From Cryphonectria parasitica EP155 (Eukaryota > Ascomycota > Sordariomycetes > Diaporthales > Cryphonectriaceae): DNA of 64,000 nucleotides. How positions within the stretch are numbered: the first letter of the stretch is position 1; every line of letters begins with the position of its first letter. Positions 21,746-34,014 of the stretch are shown one piece after another. The notes under the pieces are model-generated. The model did no database searches and was not told the origin of the DNA. It worked only from the letters and a program-made list of their open reading frames with translations. The stretch is taken from positions 4,120,068 through 4,184,067 of the forward strand of contig NW_024468910.1 in the NCBI RefSeq assembly GCF_011745365.1. Reading direction: 5' to 3'. The position numbers and the translations under genes were made by a program.

Positions 21746-24700
21746 TTACTCCACTTTCTTGGTCCTCTTCACATCGAAATCCGTCCATTTCTGCATGAAA
21801 AACGACCTCTCTATGAACTTCAATACCTCATCGATCAGGCTAAAGCGGTGTATTAGCAACATCTCGAAACACGGCAGGGGAGTGAAGAAAAGGACTTACA
21901 TCACAGGCGCGCTGATAATAAGCACCGCCTTCCATTCCGCCCAGTTCAGCGGCAGAATTGAGAACAGGGTCTGCAGGAAAGGTGTGTACAGCAGGGCAAA
22001 GTGCAGCGCCATCGACAGTGTGATGGCATACACCAGCATCATGTTGTCCCACAGCGGCAAGGTCAGGAGAGACTCGCTAGATGAGAGGGCATTCATGGCG
22101 TTGAACATCTCAATGACCACAAGAATCGACAACGAGACAGTGGACGCGGACTTGGCCATGTCGTTCGAGAACATCTCACAGCCTATGCCAGGGAACTCTG
22201 TGGAACAGCGATGGAAGTGACGGAGCTCCCAGAAGCTGATTTGTGGGCCGTTGGAGTAGAACATGAACCACCAGGCATAGCCGGCGACCGTCGCGAGACC
22301 AACATAAGTGCCGATGACCAAATAACGGAAGAAAAGCCAGCCTCCAATGAGAGCCTCGTCACGCTTCCGGGGTTGACGGCGCATGACATCGTGATCAGGA
22401 GGATTGAAAGACAGAGCTGTGGCAGGAAGACCATCCGTGACGAGGTTGACCCAGAGAAGTTGGACTGGAATCAGAGCCTCAGGCATACCAAGGGCAGCGG
22501 TCAAGAAGATAGAGACGACCTCGCCAATGTTGGACGAGATAAGGTACCGGATGAACTGTTGGGTGTTGTTGTAGATAGAGCGACCCTCCTCGATAGCGGC
22601 CTCGATGGTGGCGAAGTTGTTGTCAGCCAGCACCATGTCAGCTGCCAGCTTAGAGACGTCGGTACCAGAACCCATGGCGACACCAATATCAGCCTTCTTC
22701 AGAGCAGGAGCGTCATTGACACCGTCGCCGGTCATGGCAACAACCTCGCCTAGACTCTGGAGAAGATCTACCAGCTTAGACTTGTGGCTCGGCTCGACAC
22801 GGGAGAACAGGGACGCCTTTTTGGCTGCCTCGATCTGCTCCAGCGGGCTTAAGTTGTCAAATTCGCGACCCGTGAAGCTCTTGCCTCGAAGGTCCTCGTG
22901 TGGCCCAAAAACACCAATTTGACGGCAGATACTCTCAGCAGTGTTGCGATTGTCTCCAGTGATAACGATGACGCGAATGCCAGCCTCTTTGCACTTGGCA
23001 ATGGAAACCGGGACTTCAGAACGAGGAGGATCCAGCATGCCGACCAAGCCGAGAAGAGTTAGGTTCTGCTCAAGGCTGGCGTAGTCAGCCGTCGACTTCG
23101 CGGACTGCAGGAGCTTGTTGCCTGAAACGTCATCGAGACTTGCCAGCGCGATGACACGCAGACCCCGGTTTCCGTAGTCGGTGACCTCGCGCATGATGAG
23201 ATCTGAGAGCTTTCCATTCATCTGGACCTTCTTGCCGTCGGCTCCGAGAACCACACTGGTACAGCGCTCGACGATAGACTCCGGGGCACCCTTGACGAGG
23301 AGCTTCTGCTTGCCGCCGTTCTGGACCAAGACAGACATGCTCTTCCGGTCGCGGGAGAATTCGAACGTGGCCAGACGATCGTACTGCTTCTCGTACCAGG
23401 CGCTGGCGTAGTGAACACGGTCCTCTGGTGCACAGGTGCTGGGCGCACACGGGCCAACCTTCTCGGTCAGGGTTCGTAGGGCACCTTCTGTGGGTTCGCC
23501 GACGTTCGCAAAGCCATTCCGGAAGTCATAAGCCAACAAGGCGTCATTGCAGAGGGCGGCCACTTCAGTCATCTGGCGAATGGTTGACGACTTCTGAGCA
23601 AGATCTTGAACGACTTGCCCCTTGTAAGTGATATCGCCCTTGGGCTCGAAAGTAGTCCCCGCTACATCAAGCTCCTCAAGGTCGGTACCGGCCTCGTTCA
23701 AATAGACGATCTTGTTTACACTCATCTGGTTGGTCGTGAGAGTGCCGGTCTTGTCGGAGCAGATGACGCTGCAGCTTCCCAAGGTCTCGACAGAAGGCAA
23801 GCTGCGAACGACAGCGTTTTTGGCAGCCATCTTCCGAGTTCCCAGGGCGAGACAGGTGGTGATGACAACCGCCAGGCCCTCAGGAATAGCGGCTACACCA
23901 AGGGAAACGGCGATCTTGAGGTAGTAGATGGCGCCCTTGGCCCAGCTTCCATGGCTCGGATCCTTGAAGTTGGGGATGTTGATGAGCCAGACGAGGATGC
24001 AGATGACGGTAATAACCTTGGCGAGGCTGTCACCAAAGTCGTTCAGCTTCTGCTTGAGGGGCGTGGGCTCGGAGATCTGTGCAGTGATGCTCTCGTGGAT
24101 GTCGCCAATAGCCGTGTTGGAACCGGTCAGGACCACAACAGCCTTAGCCTTTCCAGTGACGACGGTAGTTCCAGAGAAGAGCATGTTGACCTGGTCCTGC
24201 TTCACGGCCTTCTCGTCCGTCACGACCGCGCCAGAATCCTTGCCAACACTCTCGCTCTCACCCGTCAGGATGGCCTGGTCGACAGCAAAGCTGTTGCTCT
24301 CAATGGATATCAGCCTGCAGTCCGCAGGAATCCGGTCGCCGACTGCCACAGAGATGATGTCACCGGGCACGAGATCTTCAGCCTTGACTCTTGAGATATG
24401 TCCATCGTTCCGTACCACGTTGGCCTCGTTGGCCGAGTACTCTTGGAGGGCGGCGATGGCCTTCTCGGCGCTGCTCTCTTGAGAGACACCGACGACGGCA
24501 TTGAGGATCAGGATAGTCAGGATCTATAGCATAGAAACGTCAGAGCCTGTGAGAATGGAGGGGCATAGTTCCGCGGGACATAACTACTTACAACAACGGG
24601 GTCAACGAATGCGCTCCAACCACCTTCGTCCTCAAAGAGCGCGAGCACGAAAGAGATGGCGGCGGAACCGAGAAGGATGATGACAAGCTGATCTTTGAAC

Positions 24701-24933
24701 TGCTCGAGGATGAGCTCCCAAAGGGGCGTAGGAGGCTCTTCGGCGATTGCTTCACGATTTTATGTCAGTAAGGAAACCAGGCGCATCGGAGGAGAGGAGG
24801 GGTGGGTTCGCCTACCATTCTTGCCGTACTTCTTTCTCTGGTCCTTGACTTGCGCATCTGTCAAGCCAGTGGAGGATTGCACCCCTAAGGTCGACAGGAC
24901 CTGGTCTGCCGATCTTGCAAAAGCGTTCTCCAT
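21746..24933 (-). CDS. SERCA-type Ca2+-transporting P-type ATPase
   Basis: This is a P2A-type pump that moves cytosolic Ca2+ into the endoplasmic reticulum. Four exons (24816-24933, 24592-24749, 21900-24523, 21746-21839; introns of 66, 68 and 60 bp) give 997 residues, the canonical SERCA length. Seen motifs: the LTGES actuator-domain loop; AAIPEGL in M4 with the Ca2+-binding Glu at about 307; [14 protein letters not shown] with the phosphorylated Asp at about 349; KGAPE of the nucleotide-binding domain; [18 protein letters not shown]; and [20 protein letters not shown] in M6 with the expected Asn/Asp ligands. Exon 1 begins [13 protein letters not shown], matching fungal and animal SERCA starts. 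The last four residues are KKVE, a dilysine-type signal. It is the likely orthologue of Neurospora nca-1; yeast lacks a true SERCA. Confidence 0.97.
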
Positions 24934-26147
24934 CTTGTCGTAGGGAACTCTTGAGCTGTTCTCAAGAAGTGAGTGGAAGTGGGAAGAGTTAAAGCAGTCT
25001 CAGCTTTGGGGGAGTGGGTGTTGAGCCTGTCAGGAACCAGGGGTTCTGGTCGCTAAGGACCGCTACCGCAGCTGCGGGTGGATGGACCAGGGGCGGTTCA
25101 GCACTGTGGCCCTTGTTGAATGAGAGAACCAACTTCACCAGATCAGATGGAGCAGAGGAGTGGACAGTTCGAGAGGTGCTAAGTTCCAAGACCTCACTCA
25201 GACAGATAGGCACCAAAAGGAAAAATAAATCTAGTAAAAGGGAAAAGGAAAAAGAGAAAATACCCGTCCACAGAGTAGAGGCGATACTAGCGAGGACTTG
25301 TCTCAACGTGTCCAGAAGCAAAAAAAGCCTGAGCGACTACGGCGATGTCACTGCCTGTAGTTCCACCTTAGCACCCTGTAATGACCTTCCACCCTGCTGC
25401 TTCTCGCTGTACTGTGGTAACGCCGATCGATAAGGTTACAGTTCAGAATATACTAGCCAATCGGTACGCCTACCGACGTCATGATGGGGGTCAGATTAGG
25501 AATACGACTGCCCCAAAGAAAGATCCAGAAGAGCCTCACTCAAGGACCTGGGCCTGTATCCAGTGATTTATAAATTACAATGTAACTACCTCGGTCCTCC
25601 AAAACCACTGCTTACTATACAGGTGCCACTCAAGCCATCCGCCTGAAGAGGCCATCTGTCTTCTTTTTCATGCTCGTTGTAGTCAGATATGTCATACAGC
25701 AGTTGAAACCTGAGTCCACGTGTGGTTTCAATGTTCTGCACAATGTCATACCCCAAGTGTTCAGAAGCATGATTCCACCGCATTTGTTCTAGACGCGATG
25801 ATGTCTTGACTCGCTAGGGTTACTATTTCTCATTTACCATCATCATTATACACAGCTTCAAACTATCTGTACTGCAGCCATGCTGACAACACACTTATGA
25901 TCATCTTAATATGAGAATAAATATTTTAAAAAATAATAGATAATATTACTGCCTTCCACTGTATGGTATCCCTCAAAGCCAGTCATTGCTTCGAGTCAGG
26001 CACAGGCCCTGAATCTTGCTCAGGCTCTGTCCAAGCCAGTTCCTTCCACTGCAACCTTACACACTCACATAATTATTCTCATCTTCCCCAAACAACAGTC
26101 AGAAACTCTCACTGCGACAATCAAAGGGTATGTAACTGCATATAACT
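24934..26147. other. Intergenic region, partly AT-rich
   Basis: This has the promoter side of the Ca2+-ATPase gene, then about 1 kb of unrecognised DNA. An AT-rich patch lies at about 25905-25955. No gene is supported. A degraded repeat is possible but no terminal repeats were seen. Confidence 0.45.
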
Positions 26148-27329
26148 TCAGAAAGTGATATCCCGGAATCCCTGCCCCGAAGGCCTATACAGCCCATACA
26201 TGGAAGATGGATATCTTGCCAGCGCCGAAGGATCCTCAGAAGCTGGCCTTGGAGGAGGAACCACCGTCGCATCGAGCTCTGCTATCACCCCGAGCGGCGG
26301 CGACGACTGCGGCGGAGGACTCGCGTACTGCGACAAGCGTGCATACTGATCCCAGCGCAGGGGCTGCTGAGGGTTGGTCCAGCGCTGCTGCTGGTGTGTC
26401 TGCTCGGGGTTGCCATCGAGCGACGGCGAGGGCATGATCCCCAAGATGTTATCGTTCATCAATAGCATGGACGCCTGTCGAGTGAAGGCATTGAAGGAGA
26501 GAGAGGACGACTGTGCAGAGTATGAGGGGTCGTACATCGATCCCAGCGATCTGCTGCTGGCAACTGTGTTGTAATACGGCACGTTGGCCGGAGGCGACAA
26601 CGGTGGCGGGGTGATGAGGATATGGTTGGGATCTGGCAGAATGTTCAGCGTCTGTCTGTCTGCCTTGACAGCTTGTTGGGATAAGGCATTCCTACCATAA
26701 TATTGGTACGGGTCCGTTGGATTGCCGTTCATCATTGCACTCGGCATCGGCGGCGAGGCTCCTCTGACCACGACCCCTCGCCTCTCCCTCAGGGTCCGCT
26801 TTGCGAAGAAGAAGACCACCGCGGCCAGACCAATAGCGGCGATGGCGCATCCTACGTCGAGGCCTGCCTTCGCACCAGCCGACAACCCAGAAGAAGCATA
26901 GTCCTGAGGACCATTCGCGTCCGTCGCCGTTGACCCCACGCTGCTGGCAGACGCTGTGGTCGTCAAGAACACCGCCGCAGCACTCTTGCTATCCGACAGC
27001 CGTGCAGCCGCCAGGTGCTCCTTGGCACACCCGGCGTCTGTCCCGCACGCGTCGCTTGAGTAGCACCCCAGGGATGGCTTCGTCGTACAGGCACACGTGT
27101 ACCATTGCGCAGCGGAGGCATTGAAGCACGCCTGGCTCCCGATTTCCGAGTAGTCCACTTTGCCGAAACTGGCGTACCGCAGGTCGGACTGCGGACACTC
27201 GCCCTTCCCGCCGGCGCAGGGATCGCTCGTGCAGCAGACCAGGAATTGCGTCGTGTTGCCGTGGCATATGTAGAATGAGCCGCCACTGGGGCAGGAAAGG
27301 CCGAGAGAGGCGATTGGGTTGTTCGACAT
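26148..27329 (-). CDS. Cys-rich single-pass membrane protein
   Basis: This intronless frame of 393 residues is of a type common in filamentous fungi but without a named function. The N-terminal ~105 residues hold 12 cysteines in a pattern beginning CPSGGSFYICHG and continuing with a CCTSDPC block, ending with ACGTDAGC. A Ser/Thr/Ala-rich spacer follows, then one transmembrane helix (about residues 155-175, VGCAIAAIGLAAVVFFFAK) followed by a basic stop-transfer stretch (RTLRERRG). The cytosolic tail is long, Pro/Ser/Gln-rich and probably disordered. No cleavable signal peptide is visible, so it would be a signal-anchor protein with the Cys domain outside. A cell-surface sensor or wall-binding role is possible but is inference only. 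Confidence 0.8.
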   Translation of the reverse strand: MSNNPIASLGLSCPSGGSFYICHGNTTQFLVCCTSDPCAGGKGECPQSDLRYASFGKVDYSEIGSQACFNASAAQWYTCACTTKPSLGCYSSDACGTDAGCAKEHLAAARLSDSKSAAAVFLTTTASASSVGSTATDANGPQDYASSGLSAGAKAGLDVGCAIAAIGLAAVVFFFAKRTLRERRGVVVRGASPPMPSAMMNGNPTDPYQYYGRNALSQQAVKADRQTLNILPDPNHILITPPPLSPPANVPYYNTVASSRSLGSMYDPSYSAQSSSLSFNAFTRQASMLLMNDNILGIMPSPSLDGNPEQTHQQQRWTNPQQPLRWDQYARLSQYASPPPQSSPPLGVIAELDATVVPPPRPASEDPSALARYPSSMYGLYRPSGQGFRDITF

Positions 27330-28416
27330 GGGTGTGTCAGTTGGCCTTGTCGTCGCCGCCTCCCTCCTGCAGTTAAGTCAGGTTGGCTATGTATGGGGCC
27401 GGGGGCTGGTGTGTAGGTCTTGGTCTCGCTGAGGAGACCAACGCTCGAGCTGCGCTGTAATATTGACGACGAATAGATTGTCTACATCATTGGGACTGAT
27501 CACAGTCGTAGGCGAGGGAATTCTTACAGACATATGCTGTGCGACAGGTCGAAATAGCGCGGACATAGAAAAGACAATACAAAGGACCAGAAACAAGAAA
27601 CTCGAATAGAGGAAAAGATAAATAATGATACAGTATCAATCTTGCAATCCCCCCCCCCTCCCCCCCAAAGCCTTTCTCTCTTCTCATCCTCGAAAACCCC
27701 CCATGCTTGTATTCACGAATTTGGTCCTCGACACACACACAAGACAAGGCCTGATCTGCAGGTCCGGGGGAGTTAGAATGATACTGTTGGTCCCATCATC
27801 TGGGCCCAAGAATGCGCAGCATACAAGGTTCAGCTGACAACCACTACGTTGCAGCCGCGCTTAACGGCGTGTCTTTTTGCAACTGCGCCTCTTCTCTTTA
27901 ACCTTCTTTGGATGCGCAAGCAGGACAGGCTGCATGACTTTGCGACATACAATGACAACAACGTCGTACTGACATCAATATCGGACTGGGGGAATTGAAT
28001 CGGCCCTTGTTGTCCGCAGCAATTGGGATGAGTTTTGGGAGAGATTGGCGACGGGCTGTGCTCCTATTCCGGTTTGAGCAAAGTCCAGCCGCCCGTATAA
28101 GAAAGGCTGGCCATAGTAAATGGTAGAAAATGGTCGTCGCTGGTTGGTCGGTTTGCATGCAGTTGGTTCTTGGTGAGGGAACGCTTACAGCTGTATTAGG
28201 CAAGTGACATACATGGTGCGACCGTCGCCGTCACAATCTCAGCTCTGCTGTGGCAGAAGGCACCTCTGATTGCGGACGAGTAGAACTTGGTCATACAGTT
28301 TTCAGATCATGGTATCATTTCTCAATCGAACCGCTACAGCCCCCCGATCATGCACGTCTGACTTTGAAACAGTCTGAGCCATCATCAACAACAGCATAGC
28401 ATCTGTGCCATCTCAA
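27330..28416. other. Intergenic region
   Basis: This includes the promoter side of the Cys-rich membrane protein and the 3' flank of SEC10. A C-run occupies 27649-27658, followed closely by a second one. Short frames on the minus strand are not supported as genes. Confidence 0.5.
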
Positions 28417-31076
28417 CTATAGTCCATTAAGCACACTCTGCACACCCACACTCCCGGCGTCTTCCCGCTTCGCCACAAATGCCTTGAAGTCTGCCTTGGT
28501 TAACTTCTTTCCACCCGCCGCCCCGGGTCCTGTCGTCAGGGTGCGCGACTTTTCTCGCAGAGCCTCGGCCCCGATCATGAACAGGTAGCCGATCTCAGGA
28601 AGAAGGTCGAGGAAGCTCTTGACATCGTTGCTGAGCGGCCACTCTTTTAGCGTGGAGACGTACCTGTTGATGTCCTTAGTCACCATCAGGCCGCCTGTCG
28701 CGTTGACAAAGAATTTCTTGAAGTGCTCAAATAGAAGGCGGTGCAGGGAGAGCGCGAGCTCGCTGCTGAACAGCTCGAGGTTGTGGCCGTCTATCGCCTG
28801 CTTGGCCAAGGTCAAGACACGCTTGAGGAAGCTGCAGATCGTCTGGCATGTTGGTGTCTGCAGAAGCTCGGCCATAGCCTCGAGCTCGTTGTCCTTCATC
28901 CTAAAGTCCGTCTTCTTTTGGGTGGCCAAAGCCCTCGATACCCAGTTAACCACAACGTCGATGGAACTCTTGACAATATTGTTCGTCTTTCTCTCTATCG
29001 ACTCCATGCCCATCTTTGCCTGGGCCTCCATGCTCCTACGCACCGTCGCGTTACCTTCTGCCAGCCTGATCATGACGGTGTGTATGAACCGTGACATGAT
29101 GTTGGCAATTGTAGTCGCTGGCCGAATGGAAGGTAGGTACGCGAGGTCAGGCTCGACTTTGGTGTTTTCCTGCGATGTCGCTGCATCGAGAGCGGCGTCC
29201 AGCGACGTCTCGACGTAGACCTGGCCCATGCTGGTCAGGAGAAGGTTGAGCAGACTGTTGACATCCTTGGCAGTGTCTGATGGAGAACCGAGTTCCAAAG
29301 TCCTCCGAACACTCTCCGCAAGCCATTTCATCATCCTCTGTGCCACCTGGACACTCAGCACGCCGTCCTCCTCGGAGACCTCGATTTCGTTCTTGTCGCC
29401 ACTATTGTCCTTAACCCCAGCAACTCGCAGCATCATGGCCTTCTGCGTTGGTGTAAGATCAGAGGAGTCGAGACGCTCCAGGTAGGCCTCCTTAGCTGAT
29501 GTCAGAAGCTGGGAGCCCTGTTGAGCGATGGCTGCCATGAACCCTGTGGGCCCCTTCTTGCGCCTCGAATGGAAGATTGTGTACTTGAACAGCAACGAGC
29601 TGTACAATTCTTCCAGGTTCTTGCGCTCCCTGTCGATGTATGAATTTCCTACCAGGTATGGAACAAACAGCTCGTCTATCTGCTGGTCCAGCGTCTGGGA
29701 TATTTGCGCCGAGCAAGGTTCCGGGTGCTCGGTCAGTCCGTGCGTCTTGAGGTCTTCGATGAGCTGGCCGATGTATGTTCTCGCCGCGTGCAGGGTCCGC
29801 AGGAATGCCAGAGACGAGACGGAATCTGCCTTCTCGAGGGTTCTCTCGAGCCGCTGTTGTATAGACTGTTGAAAAACTCTCTGTATGAATTTGATCAAGA
29901 CTGTTTCTGCGAATGGGAAGGCCTGCTTGATAATGAAGGATTCCTCTTGCATGATCACCCTGACCTCATCCACCAGGGACTGTAGACTCTGCTCGACTCC
30001 TGGTGGCTCCTTGTCCGGATCGGCAAGCTGTTCCCAGCTCTCATCATCGCCCGTAACCTCGTCCGCGAGGAGCTGGTTCCTGTTGATAAAAAAGTCGTGC
30101 TGGTTCACAAACGTGGCTATGACGCTAGAACCGCCGTTGAAATCGTACAGGACCTTCGCGCACTGCATCATGTCTGGGAAGTTCTGGGCCCGGTAGCTCC
30201 TGTTGAACTGCTCAAGCAGGTCCTGCTCTAGGACCTCGCAGTACTTCTCCAGGACCTCTCGAGTATTATGTTTTCTGCTGATCCCCGTGATGCCATTTGT
30301 CACGCCGTTGCGCCGGTACCCGTTCACTTGCCCCCAGGATGTAGGATCCAGTCTCTGGCTGATGCGCATCAGCTGCCGCGCGATGGTGGCGCATCGGACC
30401 TTGTTCTCCGCACCGCCCTGTCTCTTCATCTCCTCCAGAGATGTCAGCTGGCCGTTCTCGTAGACCTCGTTCCAACACCGTATTAGGAAGTTGGCGTCCA
30501 GCGCCCTCCTGCGCTTCCTGTCTAGCTCCTCGAGGTTCTCGCCAATCTGTACCGCGATATTACCGCCCGCATCACTCCGCCCGTTCCTGTCATAGCCGTT
30601 GACGCCGTTCGGATTGTTCAGGGCGAGGTCGAGGGCTTCAAATTGTTTCATCGACTCGTCGAGCTTGCGGCCGAGGACATCGAGAGTTCGATCGTGTTGA
30701 GACTCGGCTCGTCGCACCTCGGCCTGTAGACCCGACTCTTCCTCTTCTAGCTTCTCGGAAAGGGATCCCAACTGTGCCAACGCATCTAATGGACGAGGTC
30801 ATGATCAGCAACAAGTCCCCTTAGACATCTGTATGACACGCCGCAAAACATACTCTCAAAAGTCCTGATCAAGGGTTTCGGGTCGAACGCTGCTTGGACA
30901 GCGGGCACAGACCGACGATTGACCGGAATAGCGCTTTCTGCCAACTCATCTACAAAGTCCCTTGTGATGAAGTCTTTAGTCGAGAAGTCCTCCTCCGAGA
31001 AACTTGGTCCCTGGGGGAACAAAGCCCTTGACCCTATCATGGACTCTGCCCTGTCCTGCCTGCTCGACATCGACAT
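28417..31076 (-). CDS. SEC10: Exocyst complex component Sec10
   Basis: Sec10 is one of the eight exocyst subunits that tether secretory vesicles to the plasma membrane at growth sites such as hyphal tips. Two exons (30854-31076 and 28417-30785, 68-bp intron) encode 863 residues, close to the yeast protein (871). The splice restores RTFENALAQLGSLSEKLEEEE. Evidence for the assignment: an N-terminal coiled coil (residues ~75-130), the conserved block RKRRRALDANFLIRCWNEVYENG, the RYVSTLKEWPLSNDVKSFLDLLPEIGYLF block near the C terminus, and long helical rod-like content throughout. The start ATG at 31076 gives MSMSSRQDRAESMIG; a GTG-started frame a few codons upstream is not a normal eukaryotic start. 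It is divergent from NUS1. Confidence 0.94.
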
Positions 31077-31654
31077 AGTCGTAGCTGCTGGCCCCAAGGG
31101 CACAATACTTGAGGTAAGGCTTCAATTAGAACATGTATATGGCTGCGCTGAACCAGATGAATGGTCCTGCAGCTTTTGTGATGTGTTGTTGTAGCTTGTT
31201 ATTTGTGCTTGGATTAGATGTAGTTAAAGCGATGTTCCAGGGGATGTTTGGCGATCCTGGGCAAGGAACCTTGGGATTCCGTTCAGGCTGTTGCAGGGGC
31301 CCCCAAACTAGAGCCCAGACCCCAGTGATGACAGCTCCCTTGCGGCAGCTGCGGCAGGCCCAAGAGACCAGTCCGAACATGCATGTGGCACTGCAGGCGG
31401 CGGCAATGCGAAATATTTCCCGATTCAGGACAACAACAAATTAAACTCGCCACCATCACTGCCACACCACCATGCCACCTTCCAAGACTTCCTAACACTT
31501 AGTGACAGCATTGTGTATGTATTTCTGGCATGTCATTCTGCTCTCCTTCTTTCCCCTCTACCTTGTCTTTCCTTCTCTGCCTTGTAGCTACGAGGAGACC
31601 AGGCTTTTCTAATCGACAAATCCTAGGGTCAACTTAGAAGGCAGCTTCGTTATC
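31077..31654. promoter_or_regulatory. Divergent promoter region, SEC10 / NUS1
   Basis: These 578 bp separate two divergent start codons and must contain both promoters. The part near NUS1 is CT-rich on the + strand (about 31541-31590). No gene is supported inside. Confidence 0.5.
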
Positions 31655-32771
31655 ATGCCTTCACGACACCAAGTAGAAGAACTGTACAGGCGCGACGAGA
31701 AGGCTGGCGGGAAGCTTCTTACCCCACAGGAGAGAATAAAGCTCTTGGAGGTAAGCTGCAGGCCTGCGCGCCCGCCCTACTGCTCATAGGATAAGCAAGC
31801 TGACCAGACAAAAGCCATACCTGCCACCCACCAAGGCCACTCAAGAACAGAACGAGCGTTCTCGAGGCCGGCGACCCACCTTTGGCCTTCGAAAATTCCT
31901 CAAGTCGCAGATACACCTCCTGGTCTTTACCATTGTCCATACGATCTTCTCCATATACATCCGAACCCGACAAGCCTACCATGTTGTCCGTGACCGCATA
32001 TTCTCCATCTTCTACTATCACCACCGCGATCCCGCCATGATACAAAAGGACGTCAAGGGTTTGGAAAGACTACCCAAGATCCTGAGCGTCATATTAAAGC
32101 TGGAAGATGACGGCAAGGGAGGTGCCGAGCTTGAGAGGCTGGTGAACGAGGTGGCAGAGATCTCGGCCTGGTGCGCTTGCGCCGGCATACCCGTGCTGAA
32201 CGTCTACGAGAAGACAGGTGCATAATCCCCCTCCCCCCCCAAACTCCTGGCGAGGGAGGCTTCTGACACAGAATGTCCAGGACTTTTGAAGCAATACCTT
32301 CCCGAGATACACCGAGCAATCTCGCAGAACCTCAAATCGTATTTCGGCAAGCAACATCCGACCCTGGCGCTATGCGCTCCTCACGTCGAGTCAATCGAGT
32401 CACCAGCACCGACGGCTGGTTACGGAGGGGATGGGCCAGGTCACCTGCTGGTCAGGCTGGTATCACACGAGGACGGACGGGACTCCCTAGTAGATTTGAC
32501 CAAGACACTGGCAGAGATGGCACAGAGGAACAAGGTGGACCCTGCGCATATCGACTCGGCTCTCCTTGACGGGGAGCTGAAGGATATCGTGATGGAGGAG
32601 TCGGACCTGCTGATCATATTCGGTCCCTATGTTGAGTTCCAGGGATACCCGCCCTGGCACCTACACATCACCGAGGTATTTCACGTCCCAGACAACGAGG
32701 GCGTTGGCTACCAGGTGTTCTACCGCGGCCTTTGCAAATACGCCAATGCGCAGTTTCGATGGGGCCGATAG
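31655..32771 (+). CDS. NUS1: cis-prenyltransferase accessory subunit Nus1 (NgBR homologue)
   Basis: Nus1 pairs with the catalytic subunit Rer2/Srt1 to form dehydrodolichyl diphosphate synthase on the ER membrane, making the dolichol needed for N-glycosylation. Three exons (31655-31750, 31836-32217, 32281-32771) give 322 residues. A hydrophobic helix (FLKSQIHLLVFTIVHTIFSIY) near residue 50 anchors the protein. The C-terminal cis-prenyltransferase-like domain includes DGRDSLVDLTKTLAEMA and the conserved DLLIIFGPYVEFQGYPPWHLHITE block. The chain ends FRWGR, matching the C-terminal RxG motif known to be needed in Nus1/NgBR for activity of the complex. Intron 2 has a short C-rich tract. Confidence 0.93.
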
Positions 32772-32957
32772 TTGAGGCCTTCCAACATGTTGGAGCTTCT
32801 GTACAGATTCAAGGCATGACAAAGAAAGAAATAAAACAGAAAGAAAAGAAGAAAAAGAAGGACAAATGCAAGAGAGATGTCATTGATAGCATTAGATTTT
32901 TCTTTTTCTTTTCCCCTGTCCTTCGAGTTTCTATACCCCCCCCCCCCCAAATCAAAA
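32772..32957. other. Short gap between convergent NUS1 and AlkB-type genes
   Basis: 186 bp between two stop codons, holding an AG-rich stretch and a run of 13 C (32936-32948) ten bases from the AlkB gene stop codon. Confidence 0.7.
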
Positions 32958-34014
32958 TCAAGACTTCCAGATTTGCATCTCACGAGCGTTCTCGTTCCAC
33001 TTATACACTGGGCCTGTGCCAAGATTATAATTATAATAGTTGTCAGTTCCACCCTTTACCATGGCCCGTCGAAAAGTGATATTGATCCTCCCACCGGGGT
33101 CATTCTTGCCAGACCTCTTGGGAATTGCATGGAGCCAGCACGACTGGGTCTTCCCTCTCATGAGGACCATATCTCCACTCCCCAGAGGCAGCTTCAGCGG
33201 CTTCGCCTCAGGCAATTCCACCTCCTGCTGCTGTTGCCCACCCACGACAGCGGGCTTGTGCTTCATCAGAAAATCCCGCCTCGCCCCAAACGAGAACGAG
33301 GCGATGGCCGGCTCCGGACCCAGGAACCTCTCATCATCGCTATGATACGATATACTGTCTGCCCCAGACGAGTAGTAGTTGACCAAGCAAAAGTTGAACT
33401 TGCAGCCCCCCGTTGCCGCCTCGGCCGACCTCCGCAAGTCATCCAGACACTTTGGGATGGGGCGTGGCGCGTATCTGGCATACGCGCTCGCAGCGACCTT
33501 GCGTCCCGTCTCGGCGTCAACAATGGCTGTCTTGCCGCCGCCTTCTTCCGAGAAGCGCGAAGTCTCATCTAGGCCGAAGACGGTGGTGTACCGTGGGGTG
33601 TTGATATTGGTCTCCGTGCTGCCGCGCTTGATGGTATACTTTACACGGTAGAAGGGTAACTGAGACCGGAGGAAGCTGAAGACATCTTTAGCGAGGTAGG
33701 TAGGCACGTAGGGCTCGAAGTAGAGGAGGTCCAGATCTGGTTGGTCGTTGATCACGCGGCCTTCCACTGCTGGGAGGGACGAAAGGTCCTTGGAGATGTG
33801 TGCCGGGAAGTCTGGGATTGGGAAAGGGTATGTGGCGTGTGTCGACTTTAGAGTCTGATTCAATGAGGGTTATATGTGTCAGGACTGAGTTGATTATTGA
33901 GTTTGGCTTGGTACATAAAGATCGTACAGGAATCTCATCTTTCTGAATCTCATCAACCTTGCGCTGCTTAGACGGGGGTGCGAAGAACGCGTCGAGTGTC
34001 CGCTTCTTTGACAT
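32958..34014 (-). CDS. AlkB-type 2-oxoglutarate/Fe(II) dioxygenase (ALKBH2/3-like)
   Basis: This enzyme family removes alkyl groups from damaged DNA or RNA bases by oxidation. Two exons (33928-34014 and 32958-33854, 73-bp intron) give 327 residues. The iron ligands appear as SYHSDDE (His about 200, Asp about 202) and WLHAI (His about 271); the 2-oxoglutarate-binding arginines are in GRINITFR (about 285 and 291). FNFCLVNYYSSGADSISYHSDDE and PAIASFSFGARRDF match the ALKBH2/3 subgroup. The N terminus MSKKRTLDAFFAPPSK looks like a PCNA-interaction (PIP) box with the leading Gln replaced. A DNA-repair role is likely by family. The gene is divergent from TRM5. Confidence 0.92.

Noticed and set aside
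23606..24394. 262-codon frame antisense to the Ca2+-ATPase gene
   Set aside because: A mirror of the conserved pump coding sequence; no independent support.
25380..25960. Possible degraded transposon
   Set aside because: AT-rich and unfamiliar, but no terminal repeats, target duplication or transposase/reverse-transcriptase motifs were seen.
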